A DNA stretch of 64,000 nt from Adenophora triphylla var. japonica (GCA_022495995.1 JAFEMH010002517.1:248001-312000); one strand, 5' to 3'. Counted from the first letter of the stretch, positions 11,801-20,932 are shown. Numbers and translations are program-made. The notes: generated by a model not told the origin, from the sequence alone.

Positions 11801-12603
11801 TGCACAATTTTGTAGTCAACTGATTCTAAAATATCTATGATATAAACAAGACACAAGTATACCTTGTTTTGCCAGACCCACTTGGACCACCAATGCCAAC
11901 AGTTACCAAACCCTCCTTTTCAGATCTACGCTCTTGAATTGATCGTATCAAGTAGTGATACCCATGATCAAAAGACTGAAAATTTTCAAACCCAACAACG
12001 ATTACCACATAAAAATCAAAAAAGCTAAACAATCAAATAATCATTTCCATCAGATAGAAAAAAAGTTGTACACCCAGTATCGATTTAGCATCCAGAACAA
12101 CAGAACAACAGAACAAGAAGTATAATGGAAGTTCAGTTCACTAATAACAATACACGGGCTTTCTCGTTTTGCTTTTTTCAAAAGGAGACATCATTGACAT
12201 AATCATTTTTTTAGAATGGAAGACAGAAATTACATGTATTACCATGGTGCTCTATCTAGATAATTCATGTGCCAACTTTCCCTAACCCAAAACACAAGCT
12301 TGAACTTGAAGACATAGAAAGATGGGTGGATAATGATTGTAAAAGAACATAAAATTCGTCGAAACTTAATCAAATTTCTCTCATTAAACAAGTAGAATGT
12401 CATTGGGTAATATCGTCAAACACCTGGCATACAGAATCTAATGCTACAAGTAGATGCAGATAAAACAAGTTAAACTGAATACAAACCACATGGGAAGGGA
12501 GAGATTGGAGGATGGAATAGGTAGAAGTAGAAGGCGACGGCTGGTTGAAATCTCGACCACCTTCTTGGAAATCCCGCCTCACCGCATCATCATTCAACAT
12601 CAT
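1..12603 (-). CDS. Uridine-kinase-like P-loop / CYTH (triphosphate tunnel metalloenzyme-like) protein, 12 exons, 3' end outside window
   Basis: The minus-strand exons are 12487-12603, 11863-11975, 11625-11751, 11240-11338, 11014-11082, 10738-10872, 10598-10666, 8753-8808, 8380-8539, 6949-7113, 821-905 and 1-153 (continuing). All junctions are GT-AG and keep one open frame of about 449 residues. Residues 69-76 are a Walker A loop, GPSGSGKT, followed by the nucleoside-kinase-like [10 protein letters not shown] strand and [11 protein letters not shown]. Residues from about 235 to 370 ([38 protein letters not shown]) resemble the CYTH half of plant TTM proteins, and a proline-rich tail follows. 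From memory it is closest to the Arabidopsis PRK/uridine-kinase family member At2g01460 and more distant from TTM1/TTM2. Family knowledge suggests phosphate-ester or pyrophosphate chemistry; the true substrate is not known from sequence. Either ATG at 12601-12603 or 12598-12600 could start translation. The introns are loaded with transposons, but every exon read here is intact. Confidence 0.9.
154..820 (-). other. Intron 11 of the TTM-like gene
   Basis: AT-rich intron with no recognisable repeat ends or coding signal. Confidence 0.7.
821..905 (-). CDS. TTM-like gene, exon 11
   Basis: The exon codes [20 protein letters not shown] and LEMILERR, plus one base of the next Gly codon. It lies 6 kb from exon 10 because that intron has collected several insertions. 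Confidence 0.88.
1274..1547. mobile_element. Stowaway-type MITE (Tc1/mariner)
   Basis: The terminal inverted repeats CTCCCTCCGTCCCA / TGGGACGGAGGGAG are flanked by TA on both sides. The interior has two copies of an AT-rich segment with AGGAGAGAGAATGAGTGGA. It has no coding capacity. Confidence 0.9.
2750..2796. repeat. Poly-A plus (AAG)n microsatellite
   Basis: About nineteen A residues run into about nine AAG units inside the hAT-like element. Confidence 0.95.
2923..2989 (-). other. tRNA-like pol III module in a hAT element
   Basis: The minus strand reads TGGTTCAGTGGTAGAG (A-box-like) and, about 40 bases later, GGTTCGAATCCC (B-box). The rest does not fold into a normal cloverleaf, so this is a tRNA-derived pseudogene or SINE-like piece. 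A similar module lies in the hAT element at 5787-6095. Confidence 0.6.
3027..3294. mobile_element. Stowaway-type MITE nested in the hAT-like element
   Basis: CTCCCTCCATCCCA at the left and TGGGACGGAGGGAG at the right, each flanked by TA. The interior repeats TATTCTCTCTCCTATTTTAC twice, as in the MITE at 1274. Confidence 0.9.
3990..5708 (-). pseudogene. RTE-type reverse transcriptase, decayed
   Basis: Successive minus-strand blocks give a linker rich in Lys/Arg (5708-5316), then RT fingers and palm (5315-4695: [63 protein letters not shown]). Next come the catalytic FADD ([15 protein letters not shown], 4694-4422), a cysteine-containing thumb, and the C-terminal [14 protein letters not shown] motif (4193-3990). 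In-frame stops lie at the 5315/5316 and 4694/4695 junctions, and a frameshift lies between 4422 and 4397. The block order and motifs are those of plant RTE elements. The endonuclease is missing, so the copy is dead. Confidence 0.85.
5787..6095. mobile_element. hAT-type MITE with perfect 8-bp target duplication
   Basis: The element starts CAGGCCCGT and ends ACGGGCCTG, and is flanked on both sides by CTTGGTGG (5779-5786 and 6096-6103). It is inserted in the LINE. It contains an (AT)n tract at 5864-5894 and a tRNA-like module. It has no transposase. Confidence 0.93.
5918..5985 (+). other. tRNA-like pol III module in the hAT MITE
   Basis: TCTAGTGGTTAAGCGG is A-box-like, and GGGTTCGATTC 30 bases later is a B-box. 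The arms are too degenerate for a functional tRNA. Confidence 0.55.
6949..7113 (-). CDS. TTM-like gene, exon 10
   Basis: The 55-residue exon begins [20 protein letters not shown] and ends VLRGTNSE. It closes the CYTH-like region. The acceptor is ATTATAG and the donor is GTACTG. Confidence 0.9.
7114..8379 (-). other. Intron 9 of the TTM-like gene
   Basis: AT-rich sequence with no repeat ends or coding signal that I recognise. Confidence 0.7.
8380..8539 (-). CDS. TTM-like gene, exon 9 (CYTH-like core)
   Basis: The exon codes [20 protein letters not shown], then [19 protein letters not shown] and [10 protein letters not shown]. These are the alternating basic/acidic strands of a CYTH-type beta barrel. 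The donor is GTGTGA. Confidence 0.9.
8753..8808 (-). CDS. TTM-like gene, exon 8
   Basis: This 56-bp exon codes [18 protein letters not shown] and leaves two bases of a Thr codon. It is short, but the frame joins exons 7 and 9 exactly, with acceptor TTAACAG and donor GTAAGT. Confidence 0.85.
8809..10597 (-). other. Intron 7 of the TTM-like gene
   Basis: The intron contains the hAT-type element at 9828-10412 and a TCTAGAG/GAATGTTC-rich stretch at about 9410-9660 that may be old LTR sequence. The rest (8809-9400) is featureless. Confidence 0.6.
9828..10412. mobile_element. hAT-type non-autonomous element with GATTCG subterminal repeats
   Basis: The ends are CAGGGTTGCA and TGCAACCCTG, flanked by near-identical 8-bp duplications CCTTACTC (9820-9827) and CATTACTC (10413-10420). 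Both subterminal regions carry many GATTCG/CGAATC copies, as transposase-binding repeats in hAT elements do. A 74-codon open stretch at 10034-10258 has no recognised homology. Confidence 0.85.
10598..10666 (-). CDS. TTM-like gene, exon 7
   Basis: The 23-residue exon ([20 protein letters not shown] plus KSE) is the linker entering the CYTH-like region. Phase 0, with acceptor GATGCAG and donor GTATGC. Confidence 0.88.
10738..10872 (-). CDS. TTM-like gene, exon 6
   Basis: The exon codes 45 residues from [12 protein letters not shown] to the conserved [11 protein letters not shown], the end of the kinase-like domain. It is phase 0 at both ends. Confidence 0.9.
11014..11082 (-). CDS. TTM-like gene, exon 5
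   Basis: The 69-bp, phase-0 exon codes [20 protein letters not shown] plus VAV. The VDGTYAL strand matches the EGIYAL motif of the plant PRK/uridine kinase fold. Confidence 0.9.
11105..11258. repeat. 79-bp tandem duplication covering a splice donor
   Basis: Two copies (11105-11179 and 11183-11258) share AAATACTCACCACCCCAAAT, starting at 11151 and 11230. The copy at 11230 holds the real exon 4 end and donor on the minus strand. The other copy repeats the donor and the last exon bases inside the intron. Confidence 0.85.
11240..11338 (-). CDS. TTM-like gene, exon 4
   Basis: The exon codes 33 residues including [19 protein letters not shown], the kinase lid-like segment. Its donor GTGAGTATT, together with the last bases of the exon, is duplicated 79 bp further into the intron. 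Confidence 0.9.
11625..11751 (-). CDS. TTM-like gene, exon 3
   Basis: The exon codes [20 protein letters not shown], then a Gly/Asp-rich loop and FDLLVQNLE. This matches the helix after the P-loop and the strand carrying the catalytic-type acidic residue in uridine kinases. The acceptor is CTCAAG and the donor is GTATGG. Confidence 0.9.
11863..11975 (-). CDS. TTM-like gene, exon 2 (P-loop)
   Basis: The exon runs from SFDHGYHYL to the Walker [12 protein letters not shown]. It ends in phase 2, so the Ser after the Thr is split across the intron. The acceptor is TTTTCAG and the donor is GTATACTT. Confidence 0.9.
12487..12603 (-). CDS. TTM-like gene, exon 1 (start codon)
   Basis: This exon codes 39 residues, a polar Ser/Pro-rich leader ending ILQSLPSHV, and stops at a GTTTGT donor. 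Two adjacent ATGs sit at its 5' end. An upstream in-frame ATG near 12618 would add five residues, so the start is uncertain by a few codons. Confidence 0.75.
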
Positions 12604-13361
12604 ACCCAACACACACAAATTCTTGATTGATTGTGTGAACTATGTGGGTACAGAAATCAAAGAAAGATGCTATGAAGAATTGAGAAAGAGGGAATCTTTC
12701 GAATTGCTTCCTGGGTATGATTCTGTGTCCAGTGAAGAAGAGTTTATTGGAGAAAATTTGTAGAAAATGGGAAATTTTAGTGATCAGAGAAATGGGGGGC
12801 GTTGTTTTTGGTAAGGAAACTAACCCCAGTACGCAATGTCAAAAACGGTTTTACCTTACCCCAAAACCAAAGCAATTAATTATAACTTTTTCTTTTGTGA
12901 TATAGAATTTGTTGATTTTATTAATACTGTAAATGGGATAACTACTTTCTCAAGTGTTGTTTTCAAATTTTGAGATGAGATGAGAGGTTTTCCAAAGTTG
13001 AGTGATGTTTATGTAAACAATAACAAAATACAATGGTTAAGTGAAAGTAGATCAAAAGTAGGATGATTGAAATGAATTTAAAGCTTTCTTTTAAAGTGGG
13101 ACTGTGGGAATGGTAAAGATTAGATAATTGGTGAAATAAGTATTTATTGAGTGACTAAATTTGGAAAGGACTCAAAGTTTAGTGATAGTTTTTGCAATTA
13201 AGAAATTCTTGAACCTTAGTAGTAAGAATATCAAGTTCATCCTTGACCTTTGAAACTTTTTTTTATAGTCCCTAAACTGTTTTTGTTTTCGTTATCATCC
13301 TTAACCCATAACTTTTACAAGATTAATGGTCCTTCCCTTAAAAAAAACATTAACTTTGTAA
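12604..13361. other. Upstream region of the TTM-like gene
   Basis: AT-rich sequence between the gene's start and the Harbinger element. It should hold the minus-strand promoter, but I see no convincing TATA box or other defined site. Confidence 0.5.
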
Positions 13362-13857
13362 GACTACCCACAATGGGTTAGTTGAAATGAGAATGAAAGT
13401 TAAGTTAGTTAGTTGAAATGGTGTAATGGGTTAAATAAAATTGGTTAAATGAAATTTGAAGATGAAATGTTTCAACCCGGTTAAAAAAAAAAAGCCAAAC
13501 AAGATGACACGTGGCGCGAGCTAATTGGGCCGACATGGCGCGTGCGCCTCACCGCCCGACAAGGCGCGTGAGGCGGTCCCTTTTTTCCTTTTTTTTTTGT
13601 TTTTTCTTGATCTGACACATGGCGCGATCTGATTGGTCCGTTTGATTTTCAGATTTTTTTTATCTCAAATCTTTGAACTGAATTATCACCTAGTAAATTA
13701 ATTTTTATTTTTATTTTGGCCAAAATTCATCATTTTTTTTCCTATAAATTGATGCAAGTTTCATTTGATTTGGACAAAAAAAAAAAACACTTATTTCTCA
13801 ATTATCCTTCTTCATTTTAGCCTTTATTTAAAAAAAAATCATCATCCTTTTAGTGAA

Positions 13858-14412
13858 ATGGATTCCAATAATAATCCTTTCAACACTCAAAATTCAAGTA
13901 ATTTTTCTCCATTCAACTACAATCCTAATGATTTTCACTTAGAGAACCAATCTTCCAACCAACCATGTTCCCAAAATGTTTCAATTCCTTTTCCCCCCTA
14001 AATCTTATGCCTTCAGCTGTCCCAAATCTCATGCCTTCAGGTGTGTCAAATTGGAATCCATATTATCCTATGCAATTTCAACCACCTCCTCCCCATTATT
14101 ATCCTAATAATCCTTACATGTCAAGGATGAGAAATGAAAATCCTGAAGCAGGGGAATTTCCAGCTATTCAACACAAAATGGGTCAGGATAGCATAAGCGG
14201 ACCTATCGAAGCTACTCCCACTGAAGAATGTCCAACCCCGCAGCGCAAAAAAAAAGGTCAAATGGACAACGGCACAAATTTTAGTGCTACTTAGTGGGTA
14301 TATGAAATTTGAAACAGACAGTGTTGTCGAAAATAATCAGAAATACGATGCGTTTTGGGGTAAGATTACGGAATACTGTAATGAGTTTGGCTCATTTGTT
14401 CGGGCACATTGA
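13858..14412 (+). pseudogene. Harbinger ORF1 (Myb/SANT-like DNA-binding accessory protein), frameshifted
   Basis: The ATG at 13858 starts an Asn/Ser/Pro-rich N-terminus (MDSNNNPFNTQNSSNFSPFN). The frame shifts at a run of six C near 13997 and again at a run of nine A near 14250. The last block, 14257-14412, reads VKWTTAQILVLLSGYMKFET, then a WGKITEYCNEF segment, the first helices of the SANT-like domain typical of plant Harbinger ORF1. It ends at TGA 14410-14412 where the deletion joins ORF2, so most of the SANT domain's end is missing. In intact elements this protein works with the transposase at the TIRs. Confidence 0.8.
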
Positions 14413-14786
14413 ACGATATAAATGTTCTGGACCGATCGCCATTGTTCGATGATGTTGAACAAGGAAAAGCTCCACGAGTTCATTTCTATGTGAATCAACG
14501 TCAATATAACATGGCGTATTATCTTGTTGACGGTATCTACCCTTCTTATCCGACTTTCATCAAATCAATTAGACTTCCTCAAAGTGATGAATATAAGCTA
14601 TTTGCAAAATATCAGGAGGGATGTCAGAAGGATATAGAACGTGCATTTGGAGTGCTCCAAACTCGATTTAAAATCATTCGAGAACCAACTCGAATGTGGG
14701 AGATAGACGACTTGGCTATCATCATGAGGTCATGTATCATATTACATAGTATGATTGTTGAGGATGAACGGGATACGTATTCTTAG
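14409..14786 (+). pseudogene. Harbinger transposase (DDE_4/HARBI1-like), C-terminal fragment
   Basis: The frame carries NMAYYLVDGIYPSYPTF and then KDIERAFGVLQTRFKIIREP, RSCIILHSMIVEDERD. These are the conserved segments around and after the second and third acidic residues of HARBI1-type nucleases. The N-terminal half, with the helix-turn-helix and first catalytic Asp, is absent. It sits directly after the truncated ORF1, so one internal deletion removed the end of ORF1 and the start of ORF2. It cannot transpose itself but could be mobilised if its ends still work. Confidence 0.88.
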
Positions 14787-15350
14787 AATTGGCTTGACTA
14801 TCATGATGAATCCGAGGCAAGTGGGTCTAGTACACAACAACCATTGTCGACTGAGGTACTACCTGCATTTGCAGAGCATCTGCGTACTAGATCGAAAATG
14901 CGTGATTCAAGAGTTCATCAACAATTGCAGAAGGATCTAGTCAAGCACATATGGGCAAAGTTCGAAAATTTGTGATTTAATAATTTTTTTGTCTTTCATT
15001 ACTTGTGTCGCGAGCTAAGTTTATTGTAACTTTTCTTATTTTTAATAATAATTATCGTCATTTATCTAATTATTTAATTGCAAAAAAAAGTGTGAAATAT
15101 TTTTTTTAATTATAAATAATAATAATAATAATAATTTTACTAAACATAAAAATAGAGAATATAAATAAAATAAAAGTGATGGGATATCGAATGATGAGTT
15201 GGAGGGAGTTAAAATTTAATTTAATTCAACCATTGTAGGGTGATTAAATGAAATTGGTAGTTGAAATATAACGTGGATGAGATAAAGTGATGTTGATGAG
15301 ATAAAGTGATTAAATGAAATGGGGGATTAAATGAAACCATATGAATAGTC
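14787..15350. other. 3' non-coding part of the Harbinger element
   Basis: Remnant transposase C-terminus, then AT-rich sequence with a TAA/ATA microsatellite near 15115 and subterminal repeats. Confidence 0.6.
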
Positions 15351-15907
15351 TAACAAAAATTTCTGATGTGGCATATTTATGCTTAGTTGGCATCTATTAT
15401 TGATGCTAACGTGAATAGTATAAAATATAGTGGGTACTACAAGTATATAATATTAAATCTTTAAGTCCAAATATATTGAGTTGGTCTTATAAAAAACTAG
15501 TTTTTTCTTAAGATAAGGAAAAACGTGTTTTCAAAACAAACGGTGACATTTTTGTAATTACTGGCAACCATGATAAATGCCGGTGTTAATATTACAAATT
15601 CGTGCCATCCCAAGCTCCGATCATCTTCTCTGGCCATCCCAAGCTCCGATCGTTCTCCGGCGTTCACTCAGTTTGAGTATTTTGTAACCTACAATTCATG
15701 CCCTAGTTTCGCCATTAATGTCCATTGTCAATTCTGCTTCGTTACATAATTGATTGGTACTTTATTGATTGGTACATAATTAATTGGAGATATCTGTGTG
15801 ATTTGATTCCATAGCTCTTCGTTTTTTCGTTGGATAAACAGAATGTCCTTCAATGGTGTGGATAAAGGGTTTAATTTGCTGAAGTTAAAAGCTCTCTTTG
15901 TCCAGAA

Positions 15908-16107
15908 ACTTAGTGCCAGTGCATGTGTAACAAAGTGCCAGTGCCAGTGTAAAAAAGTGTCAGTGTTAGTGTAATAAAGTGCCAGTGTTAGTGTATCAAA
16001 GTGCTGGTGTTAGTGTAAAACAAGTGCCAGTGTTAGTTTAACAAAGTGCCAGTGTTAGTGTAACAAAGTGCCAGTGTTAGTGTAACCAAGTGCCAGTGTT
16101 AGTTTAT
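15908..16107. repeat. 22-bp tandem array in the MULE-like element
   Basis: About nine degenerate copies of AAAGTGCCAGTGTTAGTGTA. They are complementary in part to the array that follows, so the two can pair as a large hairpin. Confidence 0.85.
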
Positions 16108-16136
16108 AAAGTCACTTAATATACATGCACTAGCAC

Positions 16137-16445
16137 TTTTTTACACCGGCATTCAAAAACACATGGATCGGCATTTGAAAACACAAACACCGGCACTCAA
16201 AAATACATACACTCGGCACTCAAAAACACTGGTAATAATTTTTGTTGGCTCTCAAAAATACAAGCACTGGCATTCAAAAACACATGGACTCGGCATTTGA
16301 AAACACATGGATCGGCACTTCAAAACACATGGACTGGCATCTGAAATTGGAATTAAAATTGGAACTAACTGACATTCAAAAACACATGGACTGGCATTTG
16401 AAAACACATGGACTGGCACTTCAAAACACATGGACTGGTTCACGA
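16137..16445. repeat. 24-bp tandem array in the MULE-like element
   Basis: About a dozen variants of AAAACACATGGACTGGCATT. The ACTGGCAC core is the reverse complement of the GTGCCAGT core in 15908-16107. Open frames across it are a by-product of the repeat. Confidence 0.85.
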
Positions 16446-16539
16446 AACAAGTTTAAACAGATTAGGAACAAGGTAAATAATTCATCCATAACAAGGAGAA
16501 TCACATTTTGAATAGAGGGGAATATCCAAGAACACAAGT

Positions 16540-16666
16540 AGGAAGTAATTAACGAACCAAAAATCTTACAAATCTTAAGTAGGAAGTAATTAATGAACCA
16601 TTCTTGGTATCAATACAGAGAACAATTCTTCAGCAACAATTAAGTAGGAAGTAATTAACGAACCAA
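16540..16666. repeat. Three dispersed copies of a 24-bp direct repeat
   Basis: AAGTAGGAAGTAATTAACGA occurs near 16540, 16579 (one change) and 16643 with unequal spacing, inside the MULE-like element. Confidence 0.8.
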
Positions 16667-17039
16667 TTACAATTTCATACACTACTATCCCCAAATCAAA
16701 AACCCTAAATTAAGTGAGATTAATTGGATTTTTATGTTCAGATTTGATCTGATTTTGATGTCCAGATTAGAGAAAACAATGAAGAAGACGATTGAGGGAG
16801 CCGACAATGGTGAGGAACTCTGTTTGCGTTTAGAGAGAGAGAGTAGAGAGAGAGTCCGAGCGCGACGGGTGAAAAACACGTTTTTTGTTAAGGTTAAAAA
16901 AATGCGTTTTTTATAAGTTTTTGGCAATATATTTCTAATAATATGAAGATTCTTTTAACTCAAATATATTTCCAATTGAAAGAAATATTTTTAATTATTA
17001 AAAAGGTATAAGCTATTTTAAAAATGTAGTTGTAAAAAA

Positions 17040-17680
17040 ATTATTGATGCAGCAAAAAATGAGCGGTATCGGGGGTACCTGATCAGTCGGGAACGCGACG
17101 TTGAATTTCTGGACGAACAACGGATGGATGTGCAAAACAAACACCGTTAGGGCGCGGGTAGTTACCTCCGCGCAAACCCTCCGGCGTGAGAATAAGCATT
17201 TGTATAGAGATGATATAAATCGGAAGGAAAGGCGTATTATAATATTGAGAGTGTGTTTGAATGTATCTTTTGTGTGAGGGTTTTGACCCTTATTTATAGC
17301 TTTCAAGTGGTGTGTCCTCCAAGAATAGGAGTTCCATAGTTGACTTGTATTAGAAAAGTGAATCTTTGTCTAATTTAGGTTCCTTAGCCCGCTAGGAGTC
17401 CGCTCCAAATAAGACTTCTTGAGTGAGAATAAATTCCTATTGAATTAGGATTCTGTGTGCTAATTGCTTTCCTTATTTTTAGGGATATTTAATAGAGTGA
17501 GAATTATATTCCGTTCAATTATTATTTTTGTTTAGGAAAAAACAATTATTCTATTTAATTGTAATACCTTTTCTGAAAGAATTGTAACAATTTTTCAATA
17601 GGGGAGTTTTCACTAAAATAATTGATTTATTTGCACATCTACCATCTCATCATATTATTAATTATTATTATATAAACAAT
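17040..17680 (-). repeat. Possible LTR remnant (minus orientation)
   Basis: On the minus strand there is a TATAAATAAGG box at about 17290, followed by a CT-rich leader and a GC-rich block with CGCCGGAGGGTTTGCGCGGA. This looks like an LTR U3-R-U5 order, but no matching second copy or clean TG...CA ends were found. Confidence 0.3.
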
Positions 17681-18236
17681 ATAAGTGTATAATTTGTTAT
17701 GCATTTAACTATTTTAGGACATGATTTCAAAAATACTAAATTAAAACATTTTCAGTTAAACTTACTCTCCATTAAAAGAAAGTAATCTAATAAATGTTTT
17801 TTTCTTTTGAGCAAATAAACATGAGTTGGTCTTACGAGAAACACATTTTTTCATACGGTTTGAAAATATGAATTTCTCGTAAGTGAGCCAAAATGCATTT
17901 TGGTGCCCAAAATTTACCTTGTAATCTCACTTAGGTTCCTAAACTATAACATGTTCCACATAAATTCCACAAAAATATTTTAATCCTAGCGGATTGTTTA
18001 AAATTTAACGGAATATAACATATGTCGCTCAAATCTTCACAATTAACGGGCATAATTGTCTTTTTCATCACCCTAAAATGATTTCACCGACATACACCAT
18101 TACATCACCAAGCTCGGTCATCTGAAATGCGGCGATGGCTTCTGCAATCCTGCATAGCTCAATACTCGATTAAAAGAAAAGAAAACATGGCGAACATCGT
18201 AATAGAATTAGAGAATTTTGTTGGAGAAGAAGTGGG
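17681..18236. other. AT-rich intergenic sequence with a short hairpin
   Basis: GAGTTGGTCTTACGAGAAAC at 17823 and TTTCTCGTAAGTGAGCC ending near 17889 form a hairpin whose left arm resembles the end of the MULE-like element at 15478. The rest holds nothing I recognise. Confidence 0.45.
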
Positions 18237-18716
18237 TGTTGGAACATTTTTATTTAGTTAATCCAATGCGTACACATTTCTTGAATAAGTATGAGAAAGA
18301 AAATAAAGGCGGAAGCGTAGTATACCTGATGAATCCATTTGTTTTGATGTTTTGAAGAGAAGAAGAAGAAATAAAGAAGGGAGATGAAATCTTCTAAATG
18401 ATGAATGTCTTCTCTTTACTCAGATTTTATGGAGAGAATATAAGTAATAAATTAGGTATGTTTCTAGGCTGATGGAAGCCTTCTATATATAGGAAACAAA
18501 TAGACACTTCATTTAGGGATCACACCCTTTCATATATGAAGTAGTGAAAGATTACTTTTTGTCCATCATAAATAGGTAATTTTCACTTCGGGAATTCTAC
18601 AAATTGATTAATTTTCTATACTTTATATTAACATTATATTTATAATTTATACATGCACGTCTACACGTTTATGTATATTTACTAAGTATACACATTTTGC
18701 AATCCATGTTCTAACA
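18237..18716 (-). repeat. 3' LTR of the Copia element
   Basis: On the minus strand the LTR runs TGTTAGAACATGG ... TTCCAACA (480 bp). It is directly preceded by a polypurine tract. A CGGAAGCG block near its end is usual in plant Copia LTRs. Confidence 0.75.
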
Positions 18717-18958
18717 ATCTCCCACTTGAATTGTCCAAACATGTGTTTGTACTTAACAAACCCTTTTAAAATCATATTTATAATGTAAATGAAAATTCTT
18801 ATGTATACTTTATTGTCATTTCAACAATCTCGTCCATTAGTTTTATAAGTATACGGACTAAAGGAACAGTCGTTGTAATTGATTCACAACTAAACTCGCA
18901 ATAATCATATATATAATCATATAAGTATAAGGACTAAAGGAGCAGTCGTTATTAGATA

Positions 18959-19223
18959 CTCCCTCCGTCCCATAATACCTTACCCGGTTAATACGAACTC
19001 AGTTCAACCAAGTTCAACTTTGACCAAACTTTAATATCAATTTACTTATCATAATAAAAATCTAAAACTTGTTATCCATAAAATAACCAAATGATTTATC
19101 AATAGCAATTATTAAAATTTCATTAGAATGAATAGATTGATATTAAAGTTTGGTCAAAGTTGAACTCGGTTGACTTGCTACTGTTCATACTATATTGGGA
19201 AAGGTATTATGGGACGGAGGGAG
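18959..19223. mobile_element. Stowaway-type MITE
   Basis: A 23-bp perfect inverted repeat starting CTCCCTCCGTCCCATAATAC is flanked by TA on both sides. A second, inner inverted repeat (GTTCAACTTTGACCAAACTT) extends the hairpin. Confidence 0.93.
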
Positions 19224-19239
19224 TATAAAACAATCAAAT

Positions 19240-20345
19240 GAAAGTACAACACAAACTTCCACTATATTAAATGTTATCAAAAGTTGTTACACCCATATGA
19301 GCAGTTGTAGTGATGCAATTTTAGATGAACACAGAGTCGTCACTTATTATTTATTTAGGAAAACAATAAGAAAAACCTTTTTAAAAAGATTTGGATTCGG
19401 GACTTAAGTGATGGATTTGAAAGGTCAGGGAGCACCGCATCCACCCAATCCAAAAATCGGTCTTACTTAAGGGGGTTTTAAATAATTAGTTCTTTTTATT
19501 TAATGAAGAAAAACATCCATTTAATTAGATTAAATGGAATATGGGATCGATTGCTTTGAGACCATCTCCATAATTTGAAGAGGCTCTAGGCCGATCCCAG
19601 ATTCGATGTGTGTATACCACTCTAAAAAATCAATTAGAATAAGTAAAGAAGAAAGGAAGATTACCTTTAGGTCGAGAAATGATTTGGACATAGTTTCGCC
19701 TTGATTCTAGGCTTGAATCTTGATATTCGTCGATCAACAAGGTTGATGGAAGAATTTGTGTGTTATTTTAGAGTGATTTGCAGGAATCTTTCAAGGAGAG
19801 AAACAAGCAAATTGTGTGTGTTGTGTTATTGATCGGGGTTTTACCTCCTCCCAAATACTGAAAGTCATCTAGTATTTATAGGGGTTGATTTACTTGATCA
19901 CCAAGATTAGGAGACTCAAGTGGATTGGGATATCTCCTAAGGAAGGTTTCAGAACTCTAAGATCAGTAGAGACCCAGATTGGATAAGAGTTATCAAGAAA
20001 AGAGGTCGAAATCGACAAGGAAAGTGATTCTCCTCTCCTGCAGAGGGTTAGTTTCGCGCGAGACACGCCATGTCCCGCGCTCAAAGGACAAATTTGTCCT
20101 CCCCTTGTTATCTCGTATGCAGTTTAGTCCAAACTAACGCGCGTTAGTCAAAACTTAATGAAACATGACAAAATGGTGGATTTTTACTCTAAAATCAAAG
20201 GCAAGACTTAGAGTAGTATAACTCTGATACGACAGGATTAGAATGGGGTGTCTACAACGGTATGCTCGTGAAATGCTCAAGGAGATAACGCTTTAGTAAA
20301 CGGATCCGCTAACATGGAGTTTGTTCCTATAAGTTGTATTTCTAT
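19240..20345 (-). pseudogene. Copia RNase H C-terminus, split by a solo LTR
   Basis: The minus strand 20345-20257 reads IQLIGTNSMLADPFTKALSP, a stop, then AFHEHT. After the solo LTR the frame continues AHMGV (19305). LADPFTK and FHEH...HMGV are the hallmark end of Copia polyproteins. It is dead: one internal stop, a large insertion and no upstream pol. Confidence 0.8.
19306..20256 (-). repeat. Solo LTR of the element C family
   Basis: The minus strand starts TGTAGACACCCCATTCT and matches the 5' LTR of element C (49234-50212) through most of its length. This includes the TATAAATA box (plus strand about 19871-19880) and the GCGCGAGAC palindrome pair near 20047-20080. The flanks in the Copia ORF are ACCGT and ACTGC, a 5-bp duplication with two C/T changes. 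Confidence 0.85.
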
Positions 20346-20440
20346 TTGTCCATTCTGTACGCTTTAGATGAACTCTTGTTGTTGTTAAAATATAGCACTG
20401 CATCCCTGTTAGTGTAAACTGCAGGTGATATCGTAGATGA

Positions 20441-20932
20441 TTTCCCAAATTCCAGGTGATATGACAGATGATTTCCTGAACTGAAATTTATATAGTTGTA
20501 TATTTCTTGTTTATTATTTAATGGACTAATGTGCTAATATAATCTGTATAGTCTATGATTTATGTTTATATTTCAGAGTGCAATAGCATCAAAGAAAGAG
20601 CTAGACACGTGTGGAATTTGGAAGAAAATGATTTATGCATTTTATGCATAAATTCGTATCTTTGGCAACAACAATTAAAAACGTGTGAGACTTGGCCAAG
20701 GAGTTGTTGCTGAACAAAAGAAGAGTACAAGGTTGATAAAGCTTGGGAGTACAAGGCGTGGAAGCTTGGACTTGAGGATTAATCAACTCGGTTGCTACAA
20801 TTTAGAAAGTTGGAGCTAGAATTGAGGAACAATCTCAATCACTCTCCCTACTCCCCCTCAACATGCAAATACAGCCCCAAGGCTGTTAATTGAGTAGCCT
20901 CAACGTGCAAATACAGCCCCAAGGCTGTTAAT
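20441..20932. other. Unassigned sequence before element A, with a 42-bp tandem duplication
   Basis: No gene is recognised. TGCAAATACAGCCCCAAGGC occurs twice, 42 bp apart (20863 and 20905). The second copy ends exactly where element A's left LTR begins, and both copies end in the shared bases TTGAG. Confidence 0.7.

Larger units (their letters stand above)
13362..15350 (+). mobile_element. PIF/Harbinger element, internal-deletion derivative
   Basis: The imperfect inverted ends GACTACCCACAATGGGTT and (right end, reverse complement) GACTATTCATATGGTTTC are flanked by TAA on both sides (13359-13361 and 15351-15353). Inside lie the two usual Harbinger genes, ORF1 (Myb/SANT-like) and a transposase fragment, fused by a deletion. 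Short TGAAATG/TTAAATGAAAT repeats fill both subterminal regions. Confidence 0.85.
15478..16925. mobile_element. MULE-like element with long inverted ends and two opposed tandem arrays
   Basis: The left end, GAGTTGG then TCTTATAAAAAACTAG and AAAAACGTGTTTT, aligns over about 50 bases with the reverse complement of the right end (CTTATAAAAAACGCA, then AAAAACGTGTTTTTC). AATATATT flanks both sides (15470-15477 and 16926-16933). There is no transposase. The interior (CCATCCCAAGCTCCGATC repeats near 15603, and an open stretch with GAGAGAGAGTAGAGAG near 16830) could be captured host sequence. Confidence 0.7.
18237..20440 (-). mobile_element. Ty1/Copia element, 3' part, minus orientation
   Basis: The order on the minus strand is: RNase H end (20345-20257 and 19305-19240), non-coding tail, purine tract AAGTGGGAGATTG (plus 18717-18730), then a TG...CA LTR (18237-18716). 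It was later hit by a solo LTR (19306-20256) and a Stowaway MITE (18959-19223). The 5' limit near 20440 is approximate; gag, integrase and RT are missing. Confidence 0.75.
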
